From Tanypteryx hageni (taxonomy: Eukaryota > Arthropoda > Insecta > Odonata > Petaluridae): a stretch of 64,000 nt of DNA. The notes under the pieces were generated by a model, which saw only the letters and a program-made list of their open reading frames with translations, was not told the origin of the DNA and made no database searches. The stretch is from assembly GCA_028673005.1 (NCBI GenBank), contig CM054116.1, forward strand, positions 130,425,547-130,489,546. Direction: 5' to 3'. Shown here piece after piece: positions 1 to 10,537 of the stretch. Numbering within the stretch: the stretch's first letter is position 1; every line of letters starts with the position of its first letter. The translations under genes and the position numbers were made by a program.

Positions 1-2506
1 AATCTCCTCATCATTGATAGTCTTCTTTTCTGTTAACCTCTTAATAATTTTTGATGTAATATTACGCAACTTCGTCCACAATTTACCCTGTTTTGAGGTA
101 ATATCAAAGATAACTTTGGCATGTTATGCACTTTATCTTTAGTAAAATTACGCACTGATGCGGAGCTTCACGTATTGCTTATTTCTGATGTAATATGGCA
201 CTCAGCATCAATAGCCTGTACAGTAAGGTCCTCTCTCGAACCAGCAGTGGACTGTGGATCAGCGGCAGACCGGCCATGGCAGTTGAGAAACACTGACCTA
301 AACGTTTGTTGGTCGTATAGATCTATGTATACTTCGTAGAATTCAATGTCTTCTGCGTATATAGACATAGATGCAATCATATTGCAGAAAATTTACTATT
401 GATAAAATTTATATTACTTGGTCAGAAAACCCCATGTAAGATGCGCATCTGCGTTCCGGGTGAAAAGGTGCACAGGGTACACGAGTAAATACGGTATATT
501 TTACCAAAATATTCCCTAACATTTACATAATTTTTACTATAAATCAAAGTAACCAACCAATTGTATTGGATAAATTACTCAAGGTGTATGTTATTCTTCT
601 CACTTGCTAATTGAATATTTTAAAATTAAAAACTAAATCTTCTACCATTTAGAAAAGATTTAAATCTCTTGTTAGAAAAGTAATCATGTAATCCAATGTT
701 TTAACAATAATAGGGCAATTTTCTAACTCTTTATGAGGGCTTTTAAATGAACAAATATAAGCAAATGTTAATTAGATTTTTTATTAGAATTTTTTGGCTC
801 ATGTTATACAAACAGATACTTAATGAAATTGCTAAATTAACATTTTTGTTAACAAAAATAATTAAAATTTCAATAATAATTTATATTTAAGAATTTACAA
901 TCGATTCAAATATAAATACTATATATTACTAGAGTATAATAAAATATACCCTATTCTGGAGATCTATTATCTCTTAAGTCTAATACTTCATTCATACTTA
1001 TGTATTATTTTGGATAGGCAATGACATTAGCATAACATAATTTCCAATAACTTATAATGCTGCTCTCTAAGGCAGGCAGAAAGTTGATAGCAGATGATTT
1101 GGAGATCTCTAACAGGTTTAAGTAGACTAAATTTGAATTTAGTTCAAATAATTGGGCTTAATTTACCAATAATAGTGTCTGCTCTTTTAGGTTCAAATCA
1201 TATGGCATCTGTCCCAGTCTTAAAGTTGGACAATATTTGGAATTTATTATTGGTCTGTTGTTTAAGATATTCTGAATTCCCATATCATTGACAGCATCAA
1301 TATGAATACATGAGAAATTCATTTTTGAGTCAAGAAATTTTGTGAATAATTATGCAAACATTATGTCTGTCATGCAAATTTTCTGTTATTGTAGTTGTTA
1401 TTTTTTGCACTTATAAGGCATTTTTATCACTGTTTGTAAAATGTCAGAGTTAATTATTCCATAAGGTGTCTAACAAAGAAGTAGTTTGGTTGAGCATGAT
1501 TGCAGGGTGCTTTTTGGTTCTCATTTTAACTTTTTTCAAACTGTATTATTGAGAGTTAGATGTTTTCATTTTCTTCACATTCCTAAGGAGTTGTGCTTAC
1601 ACCAGGTGGTGAACTGTAGCACTGCTTCTCACTGTTGCCTGTGTTTGAAGGTGAATGGGCAAACCCATTTCATCTGAACTAAAATTGCTAATTTTCACTG
1701 ACAAAATATATGCATTTTATCTATAAGTATTTTTTTATACTAATGCCTATTCTTTTTGCCAAATTATGTAGCTTTTGGTCTTAATAAAGTGGTTCTGTTT
1801 GCCCAAGAATATTATAAACTGCTGGAGATGTAGAGCATAAAGATCATTTTCAAGTTGAGTTCAATATAAAACTCCTGACTCGCCTCGACTCAGTTATCTT
1901 TGTGTTAAGCTAAAATTTGCTAAAATTCGTTTAAAACTACGTTATTCAACTTAAATGATAAAACGTTTTTAGTAATTTGAACCAATGGCTGTATAATATT
2001 TTAATATGAGACAAGACTTCTTTCCCATTTTAGCATTTGAATAACCAAGAGTCATCTTATATTTGCATTGTGAGTCAGTTTTTACCATAGGTGAATGATA
2101 TTAGCTTCTATTTGATGCCAAAAAGTTGAGCTCATACATTTCATTCACCATGCAGTTAATTGTAGCATATTGTGGTGTCAGAGAAGTAGAATAATCTTTG
2201 TGAAGAAGTACAGTCTCCTAGCGGTCAAAGTCATAAGGTTCATACAGATCAGGCAAATTACTACTTGCTCTTTTATGTGATGAGGAATGATAATGCTGGG
2301 TGGTTTTTGGAGTCATCTCATAGACATTTTGAAAACTTAGATATGATATTATGGCCATACTTGGAGAAATTACCTTTCTGCTGCAGTCAATTGACATAGC
2401 GGTCAACGAACCATTCAGAGACCACATTTTCACCTTTATAAAGAATGTATTTTGCACATAATCTAGAATGGTAAATATAAAACTATCCGAGACCTTACTA
2501 GTACAA
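1..2506. other. AT-rich non-coding stretch
   Basis: No open reading frame here has recognisable domains, codon bias or splice context. All ORFs are short and look random. Around 430-515 a GC-richer patch ends in GAGTAAATACGG, which resembles the outer end of the TIR elements at 2507-3343 and 19715-19786, so it may be a solo transposon end. I see nothing else to annotate. Confidence 0.6.
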
Positions 2507-3343
2507 TTATCCTATTTACCCGAATCCAAGACGACACCGAATTTAAGACGACCCCCCCCCCCCCTTTTAGCAGATTGTCAAAATAGAAAAATGATTTTAT
2601 GACCTAATTTCTCACTGACTATATTTGGTGTATATTTTGAACACACGTTTACAGTATAGGTATACCAGTTTATTCATTAATTGGAATGGTTTGTTACAAA
2701 TTTTTTCTGAAATAAAAAAGAATTTTAAAAATGTATTTTTTTAAATTGTCTTTATTTATTGAATTCCAGATCGTAAGTTTGCAATGAAAAATACAATTAT
2801 TTTATCTTATGTTTCATTTGTTTTAAAAAATATCGATGAAACATGTAACCGTACTTCCTACGGTTCTATGACAACTCGTCGCAGTCATTTCATTGTCGTT
2901 AGTTAGTCGCGTGCCGGTACATCAAGAGATGAATCGATGCACAATGAGTTTGTCATTAGATAGATAGATAATCGCCCGAATAAAGATGATTATCTATCTA
3001 TCTATCGCACGACTAACTCATCGCGCATCAATTCATCTCTCGACAAATTCATAATGGTGTCTCGCCTTCCAATTTATCTCGTGATGACTTTGTCATATGA
3101 CGAATTTGTCTATCGATGGATTGACGCACGATGAGTTTGTCGAGCAATGTATTAATGCATGATGATTTGATTGTGTGATTAATTGATGCGCCACGAATTG
3201 AAGTGCAGCAAATTTATACACGATCAATTGACTGCGATGTATTGATGGTATATGATTTTGTACTCGAATTTAAGATGACCCCTGATTTTCGCAAGATGAA
3301 ATTTGGAATTAAACCTCGTCTTGGATTCGGGTAAATACGATAA
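2507..3343. mobile_element. Non-autonomous TIR DNA transposon, about 837 bp
   Basis: The first and last 28 bases are near-perfect inverted repeats sharing the core TTTACCCGAATCCAAGACGA. The left copy is at 2507-2534 and the right copy at 3316-3343, with one mismatch. Inside each end a second motif mentions 'aatttaagaygacccc' on both sides, and a run of 13 C follows the left end at about 2552. No transposase is encoded, so it depends on a relative elsewhere. The interior carries a large palindrome, listed separately. The superfamily is not assigned, because no clean target duplication is visible. Confidence 0.75.
2925..3040. repeat. Large imperfect palindrome with GATA/TATC tracts
   Basis: The left arm begins AGAGATGAATCGATGC and continues to a GATA tract ending in GATAATC. 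The right arm begins GATTATC, has the complementary TATC tract and ends GCATCAATTCATCTCT. The arms are about 48 bases with interruptions around a loop of about 12 bases near 2972-2984. A third, unpaired copy of the motif GATGAGTTTGTCGA lies at about 3130. Such a structure could form a cruciform. It probably arose by inverted duplication inside the enclosing transposon. Confidence 0.7.
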
Positions 3344-4574
3344 TAAAAATTTCATGTGACAGCATTTCAACAGCATCAATTATTCTTCGATTTTAGAGGT
3401 GTTGTTTTGAATATTATGAATGAATGCAAAGATAAAATTGCACAGAATGAGAGATGTAAAGCTGCAGTCATTGTCACTCAGAAGAGAAGAAAATTATGAA
3501 TAGGCATGGGATGTTTTTTGCGAAAAATTATAAAAATCATTCATAATAGAAATTAGTTCATTGCTAGTATTGGTTTAAATATTTCTTTCGGTATATGGAA
3601 AGTTCTTGAGGGAAGTTATCTTATAGATGGCTAAAAACATTATGATGAAATTCTATTTAACCAATTCTAATGTGTGTCGAGACAAGTCTTTCTTGCTGCT
3701 GTATCATTGTCTTCATTTTACTTCCAGCATTATTAGTGAGAATTTAATTTTGTGCGCTTTTAGTTTTGTTTTCTGCATAACAGTCAGATACTCTTCTAAT
3801 GTAATTTTACTTTCTTATATACAAAGTACAATGGACCCTCGATCTAACAAACCTTGTTCTAATGGATATCACATCTAGCGGACTCGGATGGCAGTGCCAA
3901 GTCGGCCATGTCGGCTAAATTGTTACTTTTTGAAAATCACTTTCAAGTGATCCATTTCCAAGAAGTAACCTGTATGTTTGTTGAATGGACCCCTTAGCTC
4001 CCTTCCCTACAGTGTTGCTGTTATTAAGTAACCAAGTATTTATAGTGACATTTATTTTTTGTAAAAGTTACAAAATAAATTTTACATAATTTCAATCGCA
4101 TCTCTGGTCAACTGTTGGCAGGTGGCAGCCAAATGATCGTCAGCTCCCATTGAAATATTTAATTTTGTGCCCTTACATTTATTTTAACTGTTAATAAAAA
4201 AATTTAATCTATGTTTCCAATTGTATTACTACTTTTTTATTATGCACGTTATTACTACGTACTCTGTCTTCTCAATGATGCACACCATATTGAAATTCCT
4301 TTCTTTAAATTTTGACAAATAGCATTAACGTTAATTGCCAAAAGTTTCATTTACGTCACTTGGAACTTAAGTCTTCCCTCTTGAAATTGCACTGCCTTAC
4401 AAAAGAAAATCTATGTCATTGATTTCCAGAAAGAAAGCTGAGTTTGCCCTTTGTTTATTATCTGTGATTAATCTTAGCAACGAACAGCAGACAACAGAAT
4501 GTTTCACCGAGTTCATTTTTTATTTATGGTTGAATTACGCTCTAAGTGGATTCATTTATTAGCGACATTGAAAG

Positions 4575-4684
4575 AAATGATATAAATAAAAATATTTCCT
4601 GAAACCAGCAGGTTTGTCAAGGTAAAAAACTTTTTGTCGACAGCTGGTCACAAACGAAGTGTTGGTTTTAGTCGGTGCTAGGGC
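4575..4684 (+). repeat. Left terminal repeat of the Penelope-like element
   Basis: This 110-base block is an inverted copy of 6279-6387, with only a handful of differences. Shared landmarks are the AT-rich outer edge, a CCTGAAACCAGCAGGTT segment, GTCGACAGC and the inner CGGTGCTAGGGC. Penelope-like elements carry such 'pLTR' repeats in direct or inverted arrangement, so the inverted arrangement fits the family. A 17-base direct repeat, TTGAAAGAAATGAYATA, at 4568-4584 and 6420-6436 is a possible target duplication. Confidence 0.8.
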
Positions 4685-4774
4685 AAACTTCCCACAATGA
4701 GGCCAAAATCCCTCTAGGAGGCAAGATCCCACAATTTTATAAAACTACGGGGTCCTTCACATTATCCTATAGCA

Positions 4775-6315
4775 ATGAAAGCCATACAGATTGCACGCCA
4801 AGCATGGCATGGGAAATCAAGTCGAAGTATGCAAAAATGCAGCACACTCAAGTTACAGGCTTATAACTTACACCTTGAAATTACCGAAGGTTTGGACTGC
4901 ATAAACAACCAAATCTTGGACAGTTATTTTCAAAACATGACCACTGTCATTCAACACAAATTCGAAAACAAACTTCAAAGAACCAATCGGAAGTTTCAAA
5001 CACTTCGGGGACTCCAAAAAACAAAGCCATGGAAAAAGCTTGATTATTAGCTTATCAAAGACCACTTTTAAACTAGAAGAAATGAATCTGCTAAACAAAG
5101 GTTTGAAACACTGCCTACCATACAAAACACCTCCCATTGAAGACATAATCGTGGAAATAGAGACTGGGCTAAAGTACAATGAAAACACCATGAAACAATG
5201 CATTAGAAACGCTTGCAAAATTGAAATAGAATGTAACCTTAACAATAAAAATTTGATTAGGTCCACCAACCAAATAACTGAATATAAAATCATTGACGAA
5301 CTAAGGAAAAAGTACTGCGTCTTTCTTAATTCTGACAAGGGTTACACAACCGTCATTTTAGACAAAGAGACTATTACTAGAACGGAAAACAATAAAGGCC
5401 GGTCCCTATATAGAAGTTGCCACGATTGTATTGTCTCCCCAAAATACACAAGCCTAGCAAAAAAATGAGATCTATTATTGCAGCAATAAACTCCCCTACA
5501 TACAAATTAGCTAAATGGTTCACCCAAGAACTCAAAACTCTAGGGATCAAAGAAACTTACGGCATTAAAAACACGTACAACCTTATAGAAAAATAAAAAA
5601 AATGTGGAAATTAAATTGACTGAGCTTCTCGTATCATTTGACGTAGAGCAACTGTTTCCAAGTGTGCCCATTGTATGTGCTCTCGAAAATATTAAAGACT
5701 GGTCTAAATATAAGAATGAAGAGGATGCAAAAATACAGGGTATCATATCATTGACGAAATTATGTATGGATCAAAATTATTTCGTTTTTAACCACAAATT
5801 TTATAATCAGACTAAGGGGACTTCACTGGGAAACCTGCTCTCCCCACTCATTGCAAATGTTTTCCTTTACTATTTCGAAATGCACTGTAGAGAGAAGTTT
5901 AAATATTTCCCTAAAATATGGTTCCGTTACATAGATGACATCCTTGCAATCTTTGACACGAAAGAATGTAACATTGACACGTTCGTAGAAGAACTCAATA
6001 ACATACATAAGTCCATAAACTTTACCTACAAGGTGGAAGAAAACAATGAAATCCCATTTTTAGATATCAAAATAATCAGGACCAAAAACAAAAGACTTGA
6101 ATTTGATATCTACAGGAAGCCTACACACAAAAACAATTACATTAGAGCAGACTCCTGTCGCCCAGGAAAACAAAAAATTTCTGCCTTGAACACAATGATC
6201 CACCGACTAATCTCAATACCACTGAATAAAAAACGCTTTAATAAAGAAGTACAATACATAAAACAGGCTGTGTTGGAAGCCCTAGCACCGGCTAAAACCG
6301 ACACTTCATTTGTGA
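4775..6315 (+). pseudogene. Penelope-like element reverse transcriptase, frameshifted
   Basis: This encoded the reverse transcriptase of a Penelope-like retroelement. Frame 4775-5050 carries the helical N-terminal part. The reading then shifts near 5045 to 5040-5468 (IISLSKTTFKLEEMNLLNKG), shifts near 5465 to a piece with INSPTYKLAKWF, and shifts again near 5590 to the core ORF 5604-6509. The core shows motif A as LLVSFDVEQLFPSVP, motif B as GTSLGNLLSPLIANVF, the catalytic YIDD of motif C at about 5930-5941, then EIPFLDIKI and FDIYRKPTHKNNYI. All are hallmarks of Penelope RTs. Reading runs directly from the RT tail (YIKQAVLEAL) into the right terminal repeat at 6279. No GIY-YIG endonuclease domain is present, although most arthropod Penelope elements have one. 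Three frameshifts make it inactive. Confidence 0.88.
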
Positions 6316-6387
6316 GCGGCTGTCGACGAAAAGTTTTTTACCTTGACGAACCTGCTGGTTTCAGGAATATTTTTATTTATATCATTT
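6279..6387 (-). repeat. Right (inverted) terminal repeat of the Penelope-like element
   Basis: This is the reverse-complement partner of 4575-4684. It starts GCCCTAGCACCGG and ends in the AT-rich edge TTTTTATTTATATCATTT. It follows the RT reading frame immediately, where a C-terminal endonuclease would normally sit. Confidence 0.8.
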
Positions 6388-6894
6388 ATCAGCCAGCAAA
6401 GCTCACCCTTTCATTTTCGTTGAAAGAAATGACATACCAAATTATTTTAGATCGTAGGTTTAGTGTAAGTCAACGTTTCTCAACTTTTTTAATGTCACGG
6501 CTCATCTAAACATTCCTGTGATCAAAATCATTCTATTAAATTGTTCATTAATAATTGATTTCATTTGTTTTTGCAAGATATTATGTAGTTTTTATTGTAC
6601 TTGATCAATAATTTTAGAAATATTTTTAACTGATCTTTAACCTTATCACAGCCCACCAGTTAATAATTACTAATATAGGTCATTGAAAAATGATTTTCGA
6701 CATTCTGAGGATACATTTTAACCAGTTGTGTTTATTATGGTTTCATCTACTATTTTTTATCAAAATCGACTGAAATGTTCGCTGGTTAGCATATAATATA
6801 ATACATATTTCATAATATGTACTGTGATTTTAACAAACTTTCAGAACTAAAGGACTACCCTTCTCCTATATGGTCTGTTAAATTGAGTCCACTG

Positions 6895-8449
6895 TATATA
6901 CATAGAAAAATATTTGATAAAATTTGACAAAGTTTGATGAATGAACATGCTTTAGTTGCACCTGCACTTTAAAAAGTGTTTATCCAGTACTGCCTAACTG
7001 TAGTCTGTTGTCTTTGAGTAGCACTAGTGGATAAAGGGTTTAATGGAATAATGGGAAATCTTATATTTATATAGGTATCACCCGTAATGAAGCCTTTTTG
7101 AGCTATATCACGCGACAGTTGAGTCTAGTTTATTCTAGTCAGTTTTCACTAAAATTGCTTTGAGGACTTTGATTAAAAGTTAATGGAGTTTGATGTCATA
7201 AACAATAATGTTTTTCTCAGAATGTAATTTTATAGCATCCAGTTGTTATATGTCAAGTTCTGTGGTCAGCTCCAACCAGGCTCTTCCCATTCCTTTGATG
7301 TGATGTGAGTAGCACCATACTCAGAATGCATCTTCTTTTCATTCACTATATCCAATCCAGTGTGTCAATCACTTATTGAGACCTATAGTTTGTGCGGTCT
7401 TACTTGAGCTCTGAGAGCCAAGAAGAAATTGGAGTAAGGCAGACCTCAAAAATGGCTCCAACCAATCACTGAGAATCCTGTCTTAACTGCTCTACCTGCC
7501 TCTATCCTTAGTATATGATTTGCTAATCTCACCTCCCTTCTCGGACAACTCAGAGTTGAAGTTAAACTGTGCCAACTATAGAAGCAATACTATTATGTAC
7601 TATGAGGCAAAACACAAGAAAATATCTTCTCCACATAAATATCTATTTATGTTAGTATTGAGATTGGTTTGACTGGAATCATACAGACATGAGAAAGTTA
7701 GTACAATTTATGATGCGCTAATGTTTTTATTTATGAATCTGCTAATCACCAATCGGTCTGGGTGAAAAATTCTTTTCATTGAAAAAGCAGCTTTGTCATA
7801 ATTTTCATTTTATTCATCATCCTTATTAATCTCATTTGAAACTATCTCTATTAATTGAGATTTATCTTTAGCAGGCATCCCCAACTTTTCTTAGGCTGTT
7901 TCTTGTTGAAAGAAAGTACCATACTATCTCTGTATATATGCAAAATGCAGAACAAAAGGATGGGAATCCTTAACATAAAAATTATAACTGTTCATAAATA
8001 TATACTTGGTGTAGATTTTTAAAAATTTGAATCTTGTGGGGATTGTGGAATATTATATTTTTAAAATTCAGGTTATAATTGTTTTAAAATTTCCTCGGTA
8101 ATCTTTATTTTGGTGACTTGGTGCTCACAGGCATGCAGTTGGATATTCCTTCTCCAAAGTAATGCATCTTATTGCAATTTCATTTCATTGGTTTTTTATG
8201 AGAATGATACCATGGTTTTGACTTTATCAGTTAAATAAACAATTGAAATAATTCTGCAATTTCACGAATATTATTTAAAGTATATTTCGTATGTGAGAAA
8301 GATTTCTTGTGGGGCTTTCTCATTTGGAAATAAGTATATGTCACTCAAGCAGTCATTGGCTGGCTTATAAGATATTGTTGTCATGGTGATGGGTTTCCAT
8401 CGTATGGGAAACCCTTTCCAATGGCCAATGGGAATGTCCCATGCCCTAG
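6895..8449. other. Non-coding, AT-rich
   Basis: No recognisable gene. The patch at about 7261-7560 is richer in G and C but has no long ORF and no family resemblance I can name. If the exon at 8450 belongs to a gene read rightwards, this stretch would be upstream intron. A polypyrimidine tract just before 8449 is moderate at best. Confidence 0.5.
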
Positions 8450-8675
8450 GAGAGAGGTGAACGGCTTCTCCTGCGCTACTCCCAGAGGTGGGCCAAGGAC
8501 TTCTTGAGGAGACGACTGGACTGGACATTGGACACTGGAGAAGTGGGAGGACCAGGAACTGACTGGCTGGGTCCTGGTAATCCACCCCGAGTTCGCCACC
8601 TATCCTCAGCTCTCTGTCCCTGTCAGTACATAGAGGGCATGTTGCAATACAAACAGAAGTCCTATCCCCGGCGTG
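8450..8675 (+). CDS. Putative internal exon A, paralogue of exon B
   Basis: A GC-rich open stretch in AT-rich DNA. The likely acceptor is ATGCCCTAG ending at 8449, and the in-frame TAG at 8447-8449 falls in the intron. It is read in phase 0 and encodes ERGERLLLRYSQRWAKDFL, then an RRRLDW segment, a Gly/Pro-rich linker and LCPCQYIEGMLQYKQ. The 10255-10537 exon encodes LLLRYSQRWAKAYLRHQLD and RCPCQFVEEHLRYK in the same order. Codons differ at synonymous positions (CGC/AGA, TCC/TCG, AGG/CGC), which indicates selection on protein. A donor GTGGAG at 8676 would end the exon in phase 1, like exon B. The frame stays open to 8737. Gene identity is not established. The W-A-rich segment followed by CPC is loosely reminiscent of AMOP-domain surface proteins such as insect mesh, but the rest of that domain is not visible. 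Confidence 0.6.
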
Positions 8676-8740
8676 GTGGAGGAGGGCAGCCAGGGGCTGT
8701 GGCTGCAGCTGTTTCTCCCTGCTGTTCCCCTTGGCCTTAG

Positions 8741-10254
8741 TATCTTCCCCCATCATGCTTGGCAGCCCTCGTCTTCCAAAAAGAATTTCATTTCCATTCT
8801 TAGTTTAAATACGTACATGCAGATTTTTTGAGTAATAAGTGATCTTGTCAAACAAATCACAACTTTTCACTTACAAGTATTCTCTGTGAAGTTGATCATT
8901 TTTTGGTGTAGATTCCAAACTTTCCCAAGTTGGTCTTTTGTTATAGTTAGTAAGTTTTTGTACAAATTAATGCTGATAGCTTGATACATTTTTCATTAAT
9001 TATTTCCATAATTTTAATAATATTTATTAAAATGGCTGAAAATTAAACAATCTAAACTTTCAATCATTATTAAATGTAGAAAACAAACATGATTAGATTC
9101 TTTTTGCTGAAGTAATTGTGTATTATGGCCATTTTTAAAAGAATGTTTTATGTGAAACATCTTCTGAAAAGTAGCTTTATATTATAAGAGACGTGATAGA
9201 TCTGTGTTTAACCTCTTTCACCCAAAGAAGTGTTATTTGGAATTTTTATCTCAAGGAAATCCTATTTGAAGTTGTTTGCTCTACTCTATGCTTCTGAAAG
9301 TTGAATTTTTAAAATATTATTTTAAATGAATTTAAATTTTAATTATTTTATTTTTTACTTTTTACAAAGAATAATCCAAATGTTTCTTAAAAATTTTTAA
9401 TAATTCTCTGGAGTTACATTTCTTCATAAATACGTTTAAATCACCTAGGCTTTCATTTTTGGTGTAATATTTGTAAAGATGAAATAAGTATTCCTCTGTA
9501 CCATACTGAACTCAGCATAATTTCACCATAGCAGTTTTTATCGTATTGTTGTATTAAATGCTTTTATATATTATTTTGGAATTTGGTACATGTTGTGGCA
9601 GTTTTTTAGTGTTTTATTTTATTTTCTCTATTAAATAAAAATACTTAAACATTTCTTTTGCTCTAATTCAAATGCATGATAATATGCCTATGTTCAAATG
9701 GATATTTATTTCACTGTTTTAGATGACTCTAATTGCACTGCAATGTTGTTTCTAGTAAGAAATGCTTTGGTGCTTTAAGATGACAGGAATTGCATGAAAC
9801 TACTTATATTTCAACTCTTGCTCTGAAATGATATGTTTTAACTTAATGAAAACATTTCATCAATTTTTGCTCTTAACAGTTTTCTATATGTATATGTAGT
9901 TTGATAAGCATTGCTTTTATGTAGATATCTTGGCTTGTTCTTCCTTTAAGCTAAAAATATTAATTTTTTCTGTTTCCTTCATACCCAGTAGTGGATTCAG
10001 GTGGTGTAATATATATTGTGTGAAATCCTACATTTCATTATTTTTAAGTAGTGCAAAATGCTTGAGGTGATATTCTAGCTTTATTTTCACAATTTTATGC
10101 AGTGGTGGTACTGTTACTTCTTTTATGTGTTTATTAGCTGCCATAAATAATACTTACCTCTACTGTGACCGCCCTCCCACTTTTTGTTCCCACTGAATCC
10201 CTTGCTCCTCTCTTGCCACCCAACCCATTCCGGACATCTTACTCTGGGGCACAG
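8741..10254. other. Inter-exon AT-rich DNA (probable intron)
   Basis: About 1.5 kb lies between the two paralogous exons with no supported coding sequence. Poly(T)-rich tracts occur throughout. A GC-richer stretch starts at about 10165 and stays open in the exon B frame, so the real start of exon B could lie slightly upstream of 10255. Confidence 0.5.
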
Positions 10255-10537
10255 GCGCGGGCTGAAATGCTGCTGCTCAGATACTCGCAGCGCTGGGCCA
10301 AGGCATATCTTCGACACCAGCTGGACCTCAAGACAGGAAATCCTCTGAAGCAAGAAGATCCCGCCAGTGGTAGTGGAGTGAACCCCTCACATACGGCTGC
10401 TGTCTCATCTTCGCCTCCCACACAGCCTCCCTCCTCCTCCTCATCTTCCTTCCCTCCCATTCCACCCAGGCACTGTCTCCTAGCTCGCTGCCCCTGCCAG
10501 TTTGTGGAGGAGCACCTCCGTTACAAGCCACCGAGAG
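10255..10537 (+). CDS. Putative internal exon B, paralogue of exon A
   Basis: The likely acceptor is GGGGCACAG ending at 10254. The reading frame gives ARAEMLLLRYSQRWAKAYL, then RHQLDLKTG, a Ser/Pro-rich low-complexity linker (poly-Ser near 10430-10450) and LLARCPCQFVEEHLRYK. The donor is AG followed by GCAAGT at 10538. That is the classic strong form of a rare GC-AG intron, and it leaves phase 1. Both inferred exons (226 and 283 nt) start in phase 0 and end in phase 1. They could replace one another without changing the downstream frame, but splicing both together would break it. This arrangement suggests mutually exclusive or recently duplicated exons. The parent gene is not identified. The tentative AMOP/mesh-like resemblance is an inference from the CPC block only. 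Confidence 0.62.

Larger units (their letters stand above)
3829..6894. mobile_element. Pogo/Tigger-like non-autonomous element, host of the Penelope insertion
   Basis: The left end at 3829 reads CAATGGACCCTCGATCTAAC. The inverted right end at 6894 reads, on the minus strand, CAGTGGACTCAATTTAACAG. Both are flanked by TA (3827-3828 and 6895-6896), as expected for the Tc1/mariner-pogo superfamily. No transposase reading frame is seen in the outer 1.2 kb (3829-4567 and 6437-6894). The central 1.8 kb is a Penelope-like element that landed inside. The TIR match is imperfect, so the pairing of the two ends is likely but not certain. Confidence 0.6.

Noticed and set aside
4868..5338. 156-codon ORF on the minus strand
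   Set aside because: It is antisense to the Penelope-like reverse transcriptase, whose plus-strand peptide has family motifs; the minus product has none.
8271..8756. 161-codon ORF on the minus strand
   Set aside because: Antisense shadow of the GC-rich exon A. The plus-strand peptide is shared with exon B with synonymous differences; the minus one is not.
10123..10531. Minus-strand ORFs over exon B
   Set aside because: Shadows of a GC-rich exon; Glu-rich runs mirror the Ser/Pro codons on the plus strand.
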